Notes under the pieces: model-generated
What the model saw: the letters and a program-made list of their open reading frames with translations, nothing else
Told to the model about the DNA's origin: nothing
The model's database searches: none
Shown: one piece after another, positions 22,222 through 31,248 of the stretch
Layout of the letters: each line of letters starts with the position of its first letter
How positions within the stretch are numbered: the stretch's first letter is position 1
DNA from: Betaproteobacteria bacterium
GTDB lineage: Bacteria; Pseudomonadota; Gammaproteobacteria; Burkholderiales; Ga0077523
Assembly (NCBI GenBank): GCA_025350245.1
Contig: JANXYG010000032.1
Coordinates: 1-52,945, forward strand
Direction: 5' to 3'
DNA: 52,945 nucleotides
Made by a program: the position numbers and the translations under genes

Positions 22222-23232
22222 ATGCAGTGCTCAGTCTTGAATCGATCGATCGTCGGCGCCACGGCGCTGCTATGCTTGGCCATGGTGCCGACGCTGGCCA
22301 CAGCTCAGGAGACGGTGAAGGTCGATGGATCGTCCACGGTATTCCCCATCACCGAAGCGGTAGCCGAGGATTTCCAGAAGTTCAAGAAGAACAAGATCCG
22401 GGTCACAGTCGGCATTTCGGGCACCGGTGGCGGTTTCAAGAAATTCTGCCGCGGCGAGACCGACATATCGGATGCCTCCCGGCCCATCCTCGCGCGCGAG
22501 ATGGAAGACTGCAAGAAGACCGGCGTCCAGTATGTGGAACTCGCGGTTGCCTACGACGCGCTGACCGTGGTGATGAACCCCAAGAATACGTTCATCAAGT
22601 CGCTCACCGTGGCCGATCTGCGCAGAATGTGGGAGCCATCGGCGCAGGCAAAGGTGCTTACCTGGAAGCAGGTGAACGGCAGCTGGCCGGACCAGCCGCT
22701 CAAGTTGTTCGGCGCTGGCGCCGATTCGGGGACATTCGACTATTTCACCGAGGCCATCAACGGCCGCGCCAAGGCAAGTCGCGGCGACTACACCGCTTCC
22801 GAAGATGACAATGTCCTGGTCCAGGGCATCGCTCGCGACGGCAATGCCATCGGCTATTTCGGCTATGCCTACTATGCCGAGAACAAGGACAAGCTCAAGG
22901 CCGTGCCGATCGTGAATCCCAGAACCGGCAAGGCGGTCGAGCCGTCCCCGGAAACGGTGATCGACGGCAGCTACCAGCCGCTTGCCCGACCGATTTTCAT
23001 CTATGTCAACGCCAAGTCTCTGGAGCGCCCCGAAATCCGCGAATTCGTTCAGTACTACATGAAATCGGCCGAAGCGCTGGTGCGTGAAGTGAAGTACGTG
23101 CCGCTGCCGCCGAAGGCATACACGTACAATCTCGAGATGATTGACAAGAAGGTCATCGGCACCAGGTTCGGCGGTGAAAACAAGGTCGGCCTCACGATCG
23201 AGGAATTGATGAAACTCGAAGCCAGGCTCTGA
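22222..23232 (+). CDS. pstS: Phosphate ABC transporter, periplasmic binding protein PstS
   Basis: Captures orthophosphate in the periplasm for the PstCAB importer. The 336-residue precursor has a signal peptide (about residues 1-29, ending LATAQ). The mature start [18 protein letters not shown] and the [23 protein letters not shown] block are the phosphate-site motifs of the family. I chose ATG 22222 (AGGAG nine bases upstream) over the in-frame ATG at 22150, which lies inside the Pho box. It is first of pstSCAB and separated from pstC by 152 bases containing a repeat fragment. Confidence 0.95.
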   Translation: MQCSVLNRSIVGATALLCLAMVPTLATAQETVKVDGSSTVFPITEAVAEDFQKFKKNKIRVTVGISGTGGGFKKFCRGETDISDASRPILAREMEDCKKTGVQYVELAVAYDALTVVMNPKNTFIKSLTVADLRRMWEPSAQAKVLTWKQVNGSWPDQPLKLFGAGADSGTFDYFTEAINGRAKASRGDYTASEDDNVLVQGIARDGNAIGYFGYAYYAENKDKLKAVPIVNPRTGKAVEPSPETVIDGSYQPLARPIFIYVNAKSLERPEIREFVQYYMKSAEALVREVKYVPLPPKAYTYNLEMIDKKVIGTRFGGENKVGLTIEELMKLEARL

Positions 23233-23317
23233 TCGGGTTCGGTCGTCGGTCGCAACGGGAGGGGTCGTTCGGATGCCCTCCTGTTTGGTGCCCCGCTGGG
23301 CCGCTCACAAGAGCACC

Positions 23318-23356
23318 GGCCCCCTGGAGGGGGCGGCGCAGCCTGGGGGGTGGACG
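23318..23356 (-). repeat. Inverted fragment of the intergenic repeat between pstS and pstC
   Basis: Read on the minus strand it contains ACGTCCACCCCCCAGGCTGC and a CCCCCTCCAGGGGG palindrome. It is the only copy in the window that points against the preceding gene and that does not touch its stop codon (86 bases away). Confidence 0.75.
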
Positions 23357-23384
23357 TGTTTTCGAGTGATCCGGCCCGCAGGGC

Positions 23385-24371
23385 ATGACAATGACGGCAA
23401 CGGTTGCTCCCGCTGAAACGGCTTCGACGCCGATCCCACCGCCACCCGGCACGGTCTCCGGCGGAGAGGTGACCGCACGTTTGCATCGGCGGGCTTTCAG
23501 GCACGTTCGCGAGCGGATCATCGAATCCGTATTGTTCCTGTCGGCCTTGTTCTCGGTATTCGTCACCGTCGGCATCGTGTACGTGCTGCTGAGCGAGTCG
23601 TTCAGCTTCTTCCGGCACGTATCGGTGTGGGATTTCCTCACCGATCGCCAATGGACGCCGCTGTTCGACGACGCGCACTACGGGATCATGGTGCTGCTGT
23701 CCGGCACCCTGGCGAGCTCCCTGGTGGCGCTGCTGGTCGCGATTCCCATGGGAACGGTCATCGCGATCTATCTTTCGGAATTCGCCCCGTTCAGCCTGCG
23801 CGAAATCGCCAAACCGTTCCTCGAGATGCTCGGCGGGGTTCCGACGGTCGTCTATGGCTACTTCGCCCTTTTGTACGTGACCCCGGCACTGCAATGGCTG
23901 ATTCCGGGCCTGCCGGGGTTCAACCTGCTTTCCGCCGGCCTGGTCATGGGCGTCATGATCATTCCGTATATCAGTTCGTTGAGCGAGGACGCCATGCGGT
24001 CGGTGCCGATGAGCATGCGCGAGGGGTCGTACGCGATGGGCGCCACCCGCTTCCAGACCGCCGTGCGCGTGGTGACGCCAGCCGCGTTCTCGGGCATTTC
24101 CGCCGCCTACATCCTCGGCATCTCGCGCGCGGTCGGCGAGACCATGATCCTGGCGGTCGCAGCCGGCATGCAGCCCAATCTCACCTGGAACCCGCTGGAG
24201 CCTGCGGCGACGATCACGGCGTTCATCGTCCAGGTCGCCCTGGGCGACCTGCCCCATGGCTCCATCGGTTACCAGACCATCTTTGCCGCCGGCCTCACGT
24301 TGATGCTGCTGACGCTCGGCTTCAACATTCTCGGCCATCTGCTGCGCCGCCGCTTCCGCCAAGCCTACTAA
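23385..24371 (+). CDS. pstC: Phosphate ABC transporter permease PstC
   Basis: Inner-membrane permease of the high-affinity phosphate importer. The 328-residue protein has a polar N-terminus and about six membrane segments. The EAA-type loop that contacts PstB is visible as MREGSYAMGATRFQTAVRVV followed by the ISRAVGETM segment. Two starts are possible (23385 and 23391), neither with a strong ribosome site. It is separated from pstA by 70 bases containing a short repeat. Confidence 0.95.
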   Translation: MTMTATVAPAETASTPIPPPPGTVSGGEVTARLHRRAFRHVRERIIESVLFLSALFSVFVTVGIVYVLLSESFSFFRHVSVWDFLTDRQWTPLFDDAHYGIMVLLSGTLASSLVALLVAIPMGTVIAIYLSEFAPFSLREIAKPFLEMLGGVPTVVYGYFALLYVTPALQWLIPGLPGFNLLSAGLVMGVMIIPYISSLSEDAMRSVPMSMREGSYAMGATRFQTAVRVVTPAAFSGISAAYILGISRAVGETMILAVAAGMQPNLTWNPLEPAATITAFIVQVALGDLPHGSIGYQTIFAAGLTLMLLTLGFNILGHLLRRRFRQAY

Positions 24372-24375
24372 AGAT

Positions 24376-24432
24376 GAAACGTCCTCCCCCAGGCTGCGCT
24401 GCGCCAGGCCTTCCCCCGCCAGCGGCACGGCG
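24376..24432 (+). repeat. Short copy of the intergenic repeat between pstC and pstA
   Basis: Starts a few bases after the pstC stop with AACGTCCTCCCCCAGG, then CTGCGCTGCGCCAGGCCTTC, and breaks off in unrelated GC-rich sequence before the pstA start. It follows the direction of transcription. Confidence 0.75.
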
Positions 24433-24441
24433 GACTCTGAA

Positions 24442-25365
24442 ATGCTGAAACAAGACATCGGAGAGATCCGCGCGCTGATCGTGCGGCACAAGCGCTGGGA
24501 CATGATTTTCGCTCTGATCGGCCTGGCTGCCCTGATGCTGGGCGTGCTGGTGTTCGCGGCGCTGTTCGTCGGCATGGCGATCGACGGGTTGCCACGCCTA
24601 TCGCTCGAGTTCTTCAGCAACTTTCCGTCGCGCCGCGCCGAGCATGCCGGCATCCTGTCGGCCTGGGTGGGCACCACGCTGGTCATGCTGACCACCGCGC
24701 TCGCCGCCATCCCCGTGGGGGTCGGCGCCGCCATCTACCTCGAGGAATACGCGCCCAAGAATCTCATCACCGACATCATCGAGATCAACGTCACCAACCT
24801 CGCCGGGGTGCCGTCGATCGTCTACGGGCTGCTGGCGCTCGGCCTGTTCGTCTATCAGTTCGGTTTCGGGCAGAGCATCCTGTCGGCGGGGTTGACGCTC
24901 GCGCTGCTCATCCTGCCGATCGTGATCGTCGCCACGCGCGAAGCGATCCGTTCGATTCCGGCGTCGATCCGCGAAGGCGCCTATGCCCTTGGCGCCACCA
25001 AATGGCAGACCACTGCGGATCACATCATCCCGTACTCGACGCCGGGGATCATGACCGGCATCATCATCGGTATGGCGCGCGCCATTGGCGAGACGGCCCC
25101 CATCATCACCATCGGGGCTCTGACGTTCATCGCGTTCCTGCCGCCCGCGCCGGTCAAGTCCGACTTTCCGTTTCTGTCGTTCGAGTGGCTGTTCTCGCCA
25201 TTCACCGTGATGCCGATCCAGATGTTCAACTGGACCTCCAGACCCGAGGCCGCCTTTCACCAGAACGCCGCCGCCGCGGGCCTGGTTCTGGTGCTGATGA
25301 CGCTGTCGATGAACGCGGTCGCGATCTACATCCGTTACCGGCTCCGCAAGAACATCAAGTGGTGA
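24442..25365 (+). CDS. pstA: Phosphate ABC transporter permease PstA
   Basis: Second permease subunit of the phosphate importer, 307 residues and about six membrane segments. The conserved PSIVYGLLALGLFVY and IREGAYALGATKWQT (ATPase-contact loop), then MARAIGETAPIITIGA, are typical of PstA. It sits between pstC and pstB, nine bases before the pstB start, and so is tightly coupled with pstB. Confidence 0.95.
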   Translation: MLKQDIGEIRALIVRHKRWDMIFALIGLAALMLGVLVFAALFVGMAIDGLPRLSLEFFSNFPSRRAEHAGILSAWVGTTLVMLTTALAAIPVGVGAAIYLEEYAPKNLITDIIEINVTNLAGVPSIVYGLLALGLFVYQFGFGQSILSAGLTLALLILPIVIVATREAIRSIPASIREGAYALGATKWQTTADHIIPYSTPGIMTGIIIGMARAIGETAPIITIGALTFIAFLPPAPVKSDFPFLSFEWLFSPFTVMPIQMFNWTSRPEAAFHQNAAAAGLVLVLMTLSMNAVAIYIRYRLRKNIKW

Positions 25366-25374
25366 TTTCTCCTC

Positions 25375-26175
25375 ATGTCCAAAGTCACTGAAGGTCCCGC
25401 TTCCGCGACCGATCTGAAAATGAAGTCCGAGACCAAGGGTCTCAACTTCTACTACGGCAATTTCCACGCCCTCAAGGGCATCGACATGCCCATCTACGAG
25501 CGCAAGGTCACCGCTCTCATCGGTCCTTCGGGCTGCGGCAAGTCCACCTATCTGCGGTGCTTCAATCGCATGCACGATCTGTATCCCGGCAATCGCTACG
25601 AGGGCGAGATCCGGCTCTATCCGGACAACACCAACCTCCTGCATCCGCAGGTCGATCCGATCGAGGTGCGGATGCGCATCAGCATGGTGTTCCAGAAACC
25701 AAATCCGTTCCCGAAATCGATCTTCGAGAATGTCGCCTACGGCCTGCGGGTCCGGGGTGTTCGCAGCGTCAAGGTGCTGGACGAGAAGGTCGAGATCGCC
25801 CTGCGGAGCGCCGCGCTCTGGGATGAAGTCAAGGACCGGCTCGATCAACGGGCGTTCAACCTCTCGGGCGGGCAGCAGCAACGTCTCTGCATCGCCCGGG
25901 CATTGGCGACCGAACCCGAGATGCTGCTGTTCGACGAGCCGACGTCCGCCCTCGATCCGATCGCGACCGCTAGCATCGAGGAACTGATCGCCGACCTCAA
26001 GGACAAGGTCACTATCCTGATCGTGACCCACAACATGCAGCAGGCGGCCAGGGTGTCGGACTTCACTGCCTACATGTACCTTGGCGAAATGATCGAATTC
26101 GATGCCACCGACACCATCTTCATCAAGCCCAAGAACCAGGCAACCGAGGACTACATCACCGGGCGCTTCGGCTAG
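25375..26175 (+). CDS. pstB: Phosphate ABC transporter ATP-binding protein PstB
   Basis: Energises phosphate uptake through PstCA. The 266-residue protein has Walker A GPSGCGKS, the PstB-specific segment [20 protein letters not shown], the signature LSGGQQQR, Walker B MLLFDEP and the switch histidine in [13 protein letters not shown]. Its stop is followed by three repeat units and then tpiA. phoU, which usually comes next and is needed for Pst-PhoR signalling in many bacteria, is not in this window. Confidence 0.97.
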   Translation: MSKVTEGPASATDLKMKSETKGLNFYYGNFHALKGIDMPIYERKVTALIGPSGCGKSTYLRCFNRMHDLYPGNRYEGEIRLYPDNTNLLHPQVDPIEVRMRISMVFQKPNPFPKSIFENVAYGLRVRGVRSVKVLDEKVEIALRSAALWDEVKDRLDQRAFNLSGGQQQRLCIARALATEPEMLLFDEPTSALDPIATASIEELIADLKDKVTILIVTHNMQQAARVSDFTAYMYLGEMIEFDATDTIFIKPKNQATEDYITGRFG

Positions 26176-26181
26176 GAGTAC

Positions 26182-26512
26182 GTCCCCCCCAGCCTGCGCT
26201 TCGCTCCGGCTTCCCCCCGAGGGGGCGCAGCGTCCTCGGGGGACCCTGTGGGCGCTGCCCCTCCGCTCCGGAGCGCCCTCCGCCAGATATCTCCAGGCTT
26301 CGCTCCGGCTTCCCCCAGGGGGCGCCCCGTCCTCGGGGAGCCCTGGGGGCGGGGCCCCTCCGCTCCGGAGTACGCTCCGCCAGATATCTCCAGGCTGAGT
26401 CCGACTTCCCCCAAGGGATCGCTGCATCCTTGGCAGCGCCCTGTGGGCGCTACCCCTTCGCTTCAGGGGTTCCCTTCGTTAAGCTACGCTGCGCTTTGTG
26501 TCCGGTGCCCAT
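26182..26512 (+). repeat. Three tandem repeat units between pstB and tpiA
   Basis: Successive units begin at about 26189, 26293 and 26390 (periods 104 and 97). The first two end in the shared CGCCAGATATCT; the third is the most degenerate. The series starts about six bases after the pstB stop in the direction of transcription and fills most of the 412-base gap. The remainder holds the tpiA promoter. Confidence 0.85.
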
Positions 26513-26529
26513 GATGCAGCGCAACGGCG

Positions 26530-26559
26530 TTGACCCTCGGCCGCTACGGCAGGTAAACT
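26530..26559 (+). promoter_or_regulatory. Sigma70-type promoter of tpiA-secG
   Basis: TTGACC (26530-26535) and TAAACT (26554-26559) are separated by 18 bases. The expected start near 26566 leaves a short leader before the tpiA ATG at 26588. It is the only promoter-like pair after the repeat block. Confidence 0.55.
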
Positions 26560-26587
26560 CCAAAGGCTTTGTTCCCTGGACCTACCG

Positions 26588-27349
26588 ATGCGTCGAAAAC
26601 TGGTCGCCGGCAACTGGAAAATGCATGGCGGGCTCGCGGCGAACCGTGAACTGCTCGGCGGCTTGCTGAATCAGCAGGCAACCGTTGGGAGCGCGGCGTG
26701 TGCTGTTCTGGTGCCGTTTCCCTACCTTGCGCAAGTGAGTTCGGCGCTCGCCGGTAGCAGGATCTCCTGGGGCGCGCAGGATGTGAGCGAGCACGTGAGC
26801 GGGGCCTTCACCGGAGAGGTGGCGGCGCCGATGTTGGCAGATTTCGGTTGTACCCTGGTTATCGTTGGCCACTCGGAACGGCGAGCCCTTCATTCGGAGG
26901 ACAGTCGCACGGTGGGAAAAAAGGCATTGTCGGCGTTGCGGTCCGGTCTCACGCCGATCATCTGTGTGGGTGAGTCGCTGGCGGAACGCGAGGCTGGTGT
27001 GACCCGCGAGATCGTCGGCCAACAGATCGCCGAAGCAATTTCGGTGTGCGGGGCCGGTGGCATTTCGGCTTCGATCATCGCGTATGAACCGGTGTGGGCC
27101 ATAGGCACCGGCAAGACCGCATCGCCGGAGCAGGCGCAGGAAGTCCACGAGTTTCTGCGTGGAATCCTGATGTCGGCCAGTGTGGAAGCGGGGCAGGTAC
27201 CCATCCTTTACGGTGGGAGCGTCAAGGCGGCGAATGCGGCGGCATTGTTTGCGATGCCCGACGTCGACGGCGGACTGGTTGGTGGGGCCTCGCTGCTGGT
27301 GAGCGAGTTCATGGACATCTGGCGGGCAGCCTCGGCGGCACGTTACTGA
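26588..27349 (+). CDS. tpiA: Triosephosphate isomerase
   Basis: Interconverts dihydroxyacetone phosphate and glyceraldehyde 3-phosphate. The 253-residue TIM barrel has all active-site residues: Asn9 and Lys11 (AGNWKMHG), His95 (VGHSERR), Glu167 (AYEPVWAIGTG, which also starts the mobile loop), and the phosphate-binding ILYGGSVK near residue 210. secG follows after seven bases, a gene pair common in betaproteobacteria. Confidence 0.97.
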   Translation: MRRKLVAGNWKMHGGLAANRELLGGLLNQQATVGSAACAVLVPFPYLAQVSSALAGSRISWGAQDVSEHVSGAFTGEVAAPMLADFGCTLVIVGHSERRALHSEDSRTVGKKALSALRSGLTPIICVGESLAEREAGVTREIVGQQIAEAISVCGAGGISASIIAYEPVWAIGTGKTASPEQAQEVHEFLRGILMSASVEAGQVPILYGGSVKAANAAALFAMPDVDGGLVGGASLLVSEFMDIWRAASAARY

Positions 27350-27356
27350 GAGTGGT

Positions 27357-27728
27357 ATGCAAACTTTCTTCCTGATCATTCACGTGCTGGTGGCGGCGGC
27401 GGTAATCGGCCTCGTCCTGCTCCAGCACGGCAAGGGTGCCGACATGGGCGCGGCCTTCGGCAGCGGTTCGGCCGGCAGCCTGTTCGGTGCGAGCGGTTCG
27501 GCCAATTTTCTGAGCCGGATGACGGCTGCCCTCACTGCCCTATTCTTCGTGACCAGCCTTTCGCTGACCTACTTGTCCACGAGCAAGCCCGGTACCGGCA
27601 GCGTGATGTCAGGTGGGGCGCCGGTAACAACGCCGTCGTCCGCCTTGCCGTCTTCGCCACCGTCGACCGTGCTGCCTGCGGCGGCGCCCGGAGAGGCCGA
27701 TTCGAAGACTCGCGATATTCCGAAGTAG
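27357..27728 (+). CDS. secG: Preprotein translocase subunit SecG
   Basis: Small accessory subunit of the SecYEG channel. The 123-residue protein has the typical two membrane helices (about residues 3-23 and 53-73) with the family motif VLLQHGKGADMGAAFGSGSA between them. A Ser/Pro/Ala-rich C-terminal tail makes it slightly long, as in other betaproteobacteria. It is 7 bases after tpiA and followed by tRNA-Leu. Confidence 0.93.
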   Translation: MQTFFLIIHVLVAAAVIGLVLLQHGKGADMGAAFGSGSAGSLFGASGSANFLSRMTAALTALFFVTSLSLTYLSTSKPGTGSVMSGGAPVTTPSSALPSSPPSTVLPAAAPGEADSKTRDIPK

Positions 27729-27784
27729 CGGTAGCGTTGCAAATGTCACGGGAGTCGGAACCTTCGATTTCCGTGTGATTCAAA

Positions 27785-27869
27785 GCCGATGTGGTGAAAT
27801 TGGTAGACACGCTGTCTTGAGGGGGCAGTGGCGAAAGCTGTGGGAGTTCGAGTCTCCCCATCGGCACCA
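27785..27869 (+). tRNA. tRNA-Leu, anticodon GAG
   Basis: The 85-base sequence folds as a class II tRNA: acceptor GCCGATG pairs with CATCGGC, D arm with GAAATTGGTAGAC, anticodon stem CTGTC/GGCAG around the loop TTGAGGG (anticodon GAG, reading CUC/CUU), a short variable arm, and T arm with GTTCGAGTC. The 3' CCA is encoded at 27867-27869. A leucine tRNA between secG and nuoA is the usual arrangement in Burkholderiales. Confidence 0.95.
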
Positions 27870-27923
27870 TGTGATGGCAGCAGCAGTCGGGGTGGTTGGG
27901 CCGGTGTGGCCGCGGAAAATACT

Positions 27924-27962
27924 CCGGAGGGCGCCTCCCGGGTGGCGGAAACAGGTTTCCGC
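27924..27962 (+). promoter_or_regulatory. Two inverted repeats in the region upstream of nuoA
   Basis: GCGGAAAC (27945-27952), two bases, GTTTCCGC (27955-27962) is a perfect 8-base inverted repeat. Just before it CCGGAGG/CCTCCCGG (27924-27942) forms a second, imperfect one. They lie between tRNA-Leu and nuoA and may be a regulator site or leader structure for the nuo operon. No convincing promoter hexamers are visible in this gap. Confidence 0.4.
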
Positions 27963-28000
27963 ACTCGAGGGAAGGTTCCGGACACTGACGTTGAAGCACG

Positions 28001-28369
28001 ATGCTGAACAACTATTTTCCGATTCTCCTCTTCATCCTCGTCGGGCTTGGCGTGGGTGTGGTGCCTATCCTGCTGGGGGAGGGCTTGAGCCGCGTGCTCG
28101 GACACCATCGTCCCGATGCCGAGAAGCTCTCACCCTACGAGTGCGGGTTCGAGGCATTCGAAGACGCCCGCATGAAGTTCGACGTGCGGTATTACCTGGT
28201 CGCGATCCTGTTCATCATCTTCGATCTGGAGATCGCCTTCCTGTTTCCGTGGGCAGTCGTGCTTGAGCAGATCGGGACCTTCGGTTTCTTCGCCATGATG
28301 GTATTTCTTGCCATCCTCGTGGTCGGGTTCGTCTACGAGTGGAAGAAAGGCGCACTCGAGTGGGAATGA
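28001..28369 (+). CDS. nuoA: NADH-quinone oxidoreductase subunit A
   Basis: Membrane subunit of respiratory complex I. The 122-residue protein has three membrane helices and the conserved loop [28 protein letters not shown], whose Cys and acidic residues lie near the quinone site. It is the first gene of the nuoA-to-N operon, 131 bases after the tRNA. Length and hydrophobicity pattern are normal. Confidence 0.97.
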   Translation: MLNNYFPILLFILVGLGVGVVPILLGEGLSRVLGHHRPDAEKLSPYECGFEAFEDARMKFDVRYYLVAILFIIFDLEIAFLFPWAVVLEQIGTFGFFAMMVFLAILVVGFVYEWKKGALEWE

Positions 28370-28435
28370 CTGCACCGGTCGGGCATTCGATTTCCGCTGT
28401 CGGTCCCGGGACGATCGACCAAGGAGCAAGTCGGC

Positions 28436-28912
28436 ATGGGCATTGAAGGCGAGCTGCAGCGCGGTTTTGTCACGACCAGCGTCGATTCCCTGATCAACTG
28501 GACCCGCACCGGGTCGCTCTGGCCCATGACCTTCGGCCTTGCCTGCTGCGCCGTCGAGATGATGCACGCCGGTGCGGCCCGCTATGACCTCGACCGCTTC
28601 GGCATCGTGTTCCGGCCGAGCCCGCGGCAATCCGACGTGATGATCGTCGCCGGCACGCTATGCAACAAGATGGCGCCCGCGCTGCGCAAGGTCTACGACC
28701 AGATGGCCGAACCGCGGTGGGTCATCTCGATGGGATCGTGCGCCAACGGCGGGGGCTACTACCACTATTCGTATTCCGTCGTTCGCGGTTGCGACCGGAT
28801 CGTTCCGGTGGATGTCTACGTGCCGGGTTGTCCGCCTACGGCCGAGGCGCTGCTCTACGGGATCATCCAGTTGCAAAACAAGATCCGTCGCAACAACACC
28901 ATCGCCCGCTAG
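28436..28912 (+). CDS. nuoB: NADH-quinone oxidoreductase subunit B
   Basis: Peripheral-arm subunit that holds the terminal [4Fe-4S] cluster N2, which reduces quinone. The 158-residue protein shows the four cluster cysteines: the adjacent pair Cys37-Cys38 ([10 protein letters not shown]), Cys102 (MGSCANGGG) and Cys132 ([10 protein letters not shown]). An AAGGAG ribosome site precedes the ATG. nuoC starts four bases after its stop. Confidence 0.98.
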   Translation: MGIEGELQRGFVTTSVDSLINWTRTGSLWPMTFGLACCAVEMMHAGAARYDLDRFGIVFRPSPRQSDVMIVAGTLCNKMAPALRKVYDQMAEPRWVISMGSCANGGGYYHYSYSVVRGCDRIVPVDVYVPGCPPTAEALLYGIIQLQNKIRRNNTIAR

Positions 28913-28916
28913 CGCC

Positions 28917-29516
28917 ATGGTGCCTTCCCCCGCAGCCATTCTCGAAAGCGTCGTTGGCGCACTGGGCGAAGCCGTCACCGCAAGTGAGCTGGTTCGCGAC
29001 CAGGCGATAGTGTCGATTCGGCTGGCCGACTGGATAGCCGCCGCCCGAAGATTGCGTGATGACCCCGCCCTTCGTTTCGAACAGCTCATCGACCTTTGCG
29101 GCGTCGACTATCGCGATTTCGGTGCCGGTCGCTGGACCGGACCGAGATTCGCCGTCGTCGCGCACCTGCTCTCGATCGAACATAACGCGCGCTTGCGGGT
29201 GAAGGTGTTTGCGGCCGACGACGATTTTCCGTCGATTGACTCGGTGATTGACATCTGGAGCTGTGCCAACTGGTACGAACGCGAGACCTTCGACCTGTTC
29301 GGAATCGTGTTCCCCGGCCACCCGGATCTGCGCCGCCTGCTCACCGACTACGGTTTCATCGGTCATCCATTCCGCAAGGATTTTCCGGTGTCCGGCTATG
29401 TCGAGATGCGCTACGACCCCGAGCAGCAGCGCGTGATCTACCAGCCGGTGTCGATCGAACCGCGCGAGATCGTGCCGCGCGTGGTGCGCGAAGCCGGCTA
29501 CGGTGCGGGTCGTTAG
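28917..29516 (+). CDS. nuoC: NADH-quinone oxidoreductase subunit C
   Basis: Peripheral-arm subunit without cofactor, 199 residues. It has the 30-kDa subunit core including [20 protein letters not shown] and [18 protein letters not shown] chose the ATG at 28917, just after nuoB; the frame is open upstream inside nuoB but not conserved. nuoC and nuoD are separate genes here, not fused as in E. coli. nuoD begins two bases after its stop. Confidence 0.97.
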   Translation: MVPSPAAILESVVGALGEAVTASELVRDQAIVSIRLADWIAAARRLRDDPALRFEQLIDLCGVDYRDFGAGRWTGPRFAVVAHLLSIEHNARLRVKVFAADDDFPSIDSVIDIWSCANWYERETFDLFGIVFPGHPDLRRLLTDYGFIGHPFRKDFPVSGYVEMRYDPEQQRVIYQPVSIEPREIVPRVVREAGYGAGR

Positions 29517-29518
29517 CG

Positions 29519-30772
29519 ATGGCCGAGATTCGCAACTTCACGATGAATTTCGGTCCACAGCATCCGGCCGCCCACGGCGTGCTGCGGCTGGTGCTCGAGC
29601 TCGATGGCGAGGTCATCCAGCGCGCCGATCCGCATATCGGGCTGCTGCATCGGGCCACCGAAAAGCTCGCGGAACAGAAGACCTTCCTGCAGAACCTGCC
29701 GTACATGGACCGCCTCGACTATGTGTCGATGATGTGCAACGAGCACGCCTACGTGATGGCGATCGAGAAGCTCGTCGGCGTCGAGGTGCCGATCCGCGCC
29801 CGCTACATCCGCACGCTGTTCGACGAGATCACCCGCATCCTCAATCACCTGCTCTGGCTCGGCGCACACGGCCTGGACATCGGTGCGATGACCGTGTTCC
29901 TGTACTGCTTCCGCGAGCGCGAAGACCTGATGGATTGCTACGAAGCCGTGTCCGGAGCGCGCCTGCACGCGGCCTACTACCGACCCGGCGGCGTTTATCG
30001 CGACCTGCCCGAGCGCATGCCCCTCTACGAAGAGTCGCGACTCAAGTCCGCTGCCGACGTGAAGCGGCTCAATCGCAACCGCGAAGGCTCGATGCTCGAT
30101 TTCATCGATGATTTCGCAGCCCGCTTTCCCGGCCTGGTCGACGAGTACGAGACGCTCCTGACCGACAACCGGATCTGGAAGCAGCGTACCGTCGGCATCG
30201 GCGTGGTGACGCCGGAGCGCGCCCTGCAACTGGGTTTCACCGGACCCATGCTGCGCGGGTCCGGCATCGCCTGGGACCTGCGCAAGAAGCAGCCCTACGA
30301 GGCCTACGGCGAGGTCGACTTCGACATCCCGGTCGGGGTCAACGGTGATTGCTACGATCGCTATCTGGTCCGGATCGAGGAGATGCGCCAGTCGACCCGC
30401 ATCGTGCGGCAATGCGTGGAGTGGCTCCGCTCGCATCCGGGCCCGGTGATGGCGGAAGACCACAAGGTCGCGCCGCCGAGCCGGGTCGCGATGAAGACCA
30501 ACATGGAAGAACTGATTCATCACTTCAAGCTCTTCACCGAGGGTATGCACGTGCCCGAAGCCGAGTGCTATGCCGCAGTGGAGGCGCCCAAGGGAGAGTT
30601 CGGCATCTACCTGGTGTCGGACGGCGCCAACAAGCCCTACCGCCTCAAGATTCGGGCCCCTGGCTATCCGCACCTGGCCGCGATGGACGAGATGGCGCGC
30701 GGTCACATGATCGCCGATGCCGTCGCCATCATCGGCACGATGGACGTCGTGTTCGGCGAGATCGACCGCTGA
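29519..30772 (+). CDS. nuoD: NADH-quinone oxidoreductase subunit D
   Basis: 49-kDa type subunit that forms the quinone-binding site with NuoB. The 417-residue protein has [22 protein letters not shown] near the N-terminus, with the quinone-site His in the HPAAHG loop, and the conserved [11 protein letters not shown] and C-terminal GEIDR. Its TGA overlaps the ATG of nuoE by one base. Confidence 0.98.
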   Translation: MAEIRNFTMNFGPQHPAAHGVLRLVLELDGEVIQRADPHIGLLHRATEKLAEQKTFLQNLPYMDRLDYVSMMCNEHAYVMAIEKLVGVEVPIRARYIRTLFDEITRILNHLLWLGAHGLDIGAMTVFLYCFREREDLMDCYEAVSGARLHAAYYRPGGVYRDLPERMPLYEESRLKSAADVKRLNRNREGSMLDFIDDFAARFPGLVDEYETLLTDNRIWKQRTVGIGVVTPERALQLGFTGPMLRGSGIAWDLRKKQPYEAYGEVDFDIPVGVNGDCYDRYLVRIEEMRQSTRIVRQCVEWLRSHPGPVMAEDHKVAPPSRVAMKTNMEELIHHFKLFTEGMHVPEAECYAAVEAPKGEFGIYLVSDGANKPYRLKIRAPGYPHLAAMDEMARGHMIADAVAIIGTMDVVFGEIDR

Positions 30773-31248
30773 TGCTGTCGGCGCAAGCCATCGAGCGCAT
30801 CGACCGCGAACTCACCAAGTTCCCGGCCGACCAGAAGCAATCGGCGGTGATGGCGGCGCTCGCGATCGCGCAGGCCGAGCTCGGCAACCTGAGCACCGAA
30901 ACCATGAATTTCGTCGCGGGCTACCTGGGCATGGCGCCGGTGGCGGTGTACGAGGTCGCGACCTTCTACAGCCTCTACCAGCGCGCCGCGGGCGGCCGCA
31001 ACCGGCTGCGCATCTGCACCAACCTGCCGTGTGTCCTGTCCGGTGCCGGCGAGGCGGCCGAGCATCTCAAACACAAACTGGGCATCGGCTTCGGCGCCGT
31101 CACGGCTGACGGCGCCTTCAAGCTCGAAGAGGGTGAGTGCTTCGGGGCCTGCGGTGACGCGCCGGTGGTGCTGCACAACGAACGCCGCATGCTGATCGGC
31201 ATGACGCCCGCCAAACTCGACGAACTGCTCGCGGAGCTCGCCAAGTGA
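30772..31248 (+). CDS. nuoE: NADH-quinone oxidoreductase subunit E
   Basis: 24-kDa type subunit carrying [2Fe-2S] cluster N1a. The 158-residue thioredoxin-like protein has the ligands Cys82 and Cys87 (CTNLPC) and Cys123 and Cys127 (CFGACG). The start ATG at 30772 overlaps the nuoD stop (TGATG); the frame is open far upstream inside nuoD but the overlap start gives the normal length. It overlaps nuoF by four bases. Confidence 0.97.
   Translation: MLSAQAIERIDRELTKFPADQKQSAVMAALAIAQAELGNLSTETMNFVAGYLGMAPVAVYEVATFYSLYQRAAGGRNRLRICTNLPCVLSGAGEAAEHLKHKLGIGFGAVTADGAFKLEEGECFGACGDAPVVLHNERRMLIGMTPAKLDELLAELAK

Noticed and set aside
24598-26427. 609-codon open frame on the minus strand opposite pstA and pstB
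   Set aside because: Antisense shadow of pstA/pstB continuing into the intergenic repeats; no recognisable protein features.
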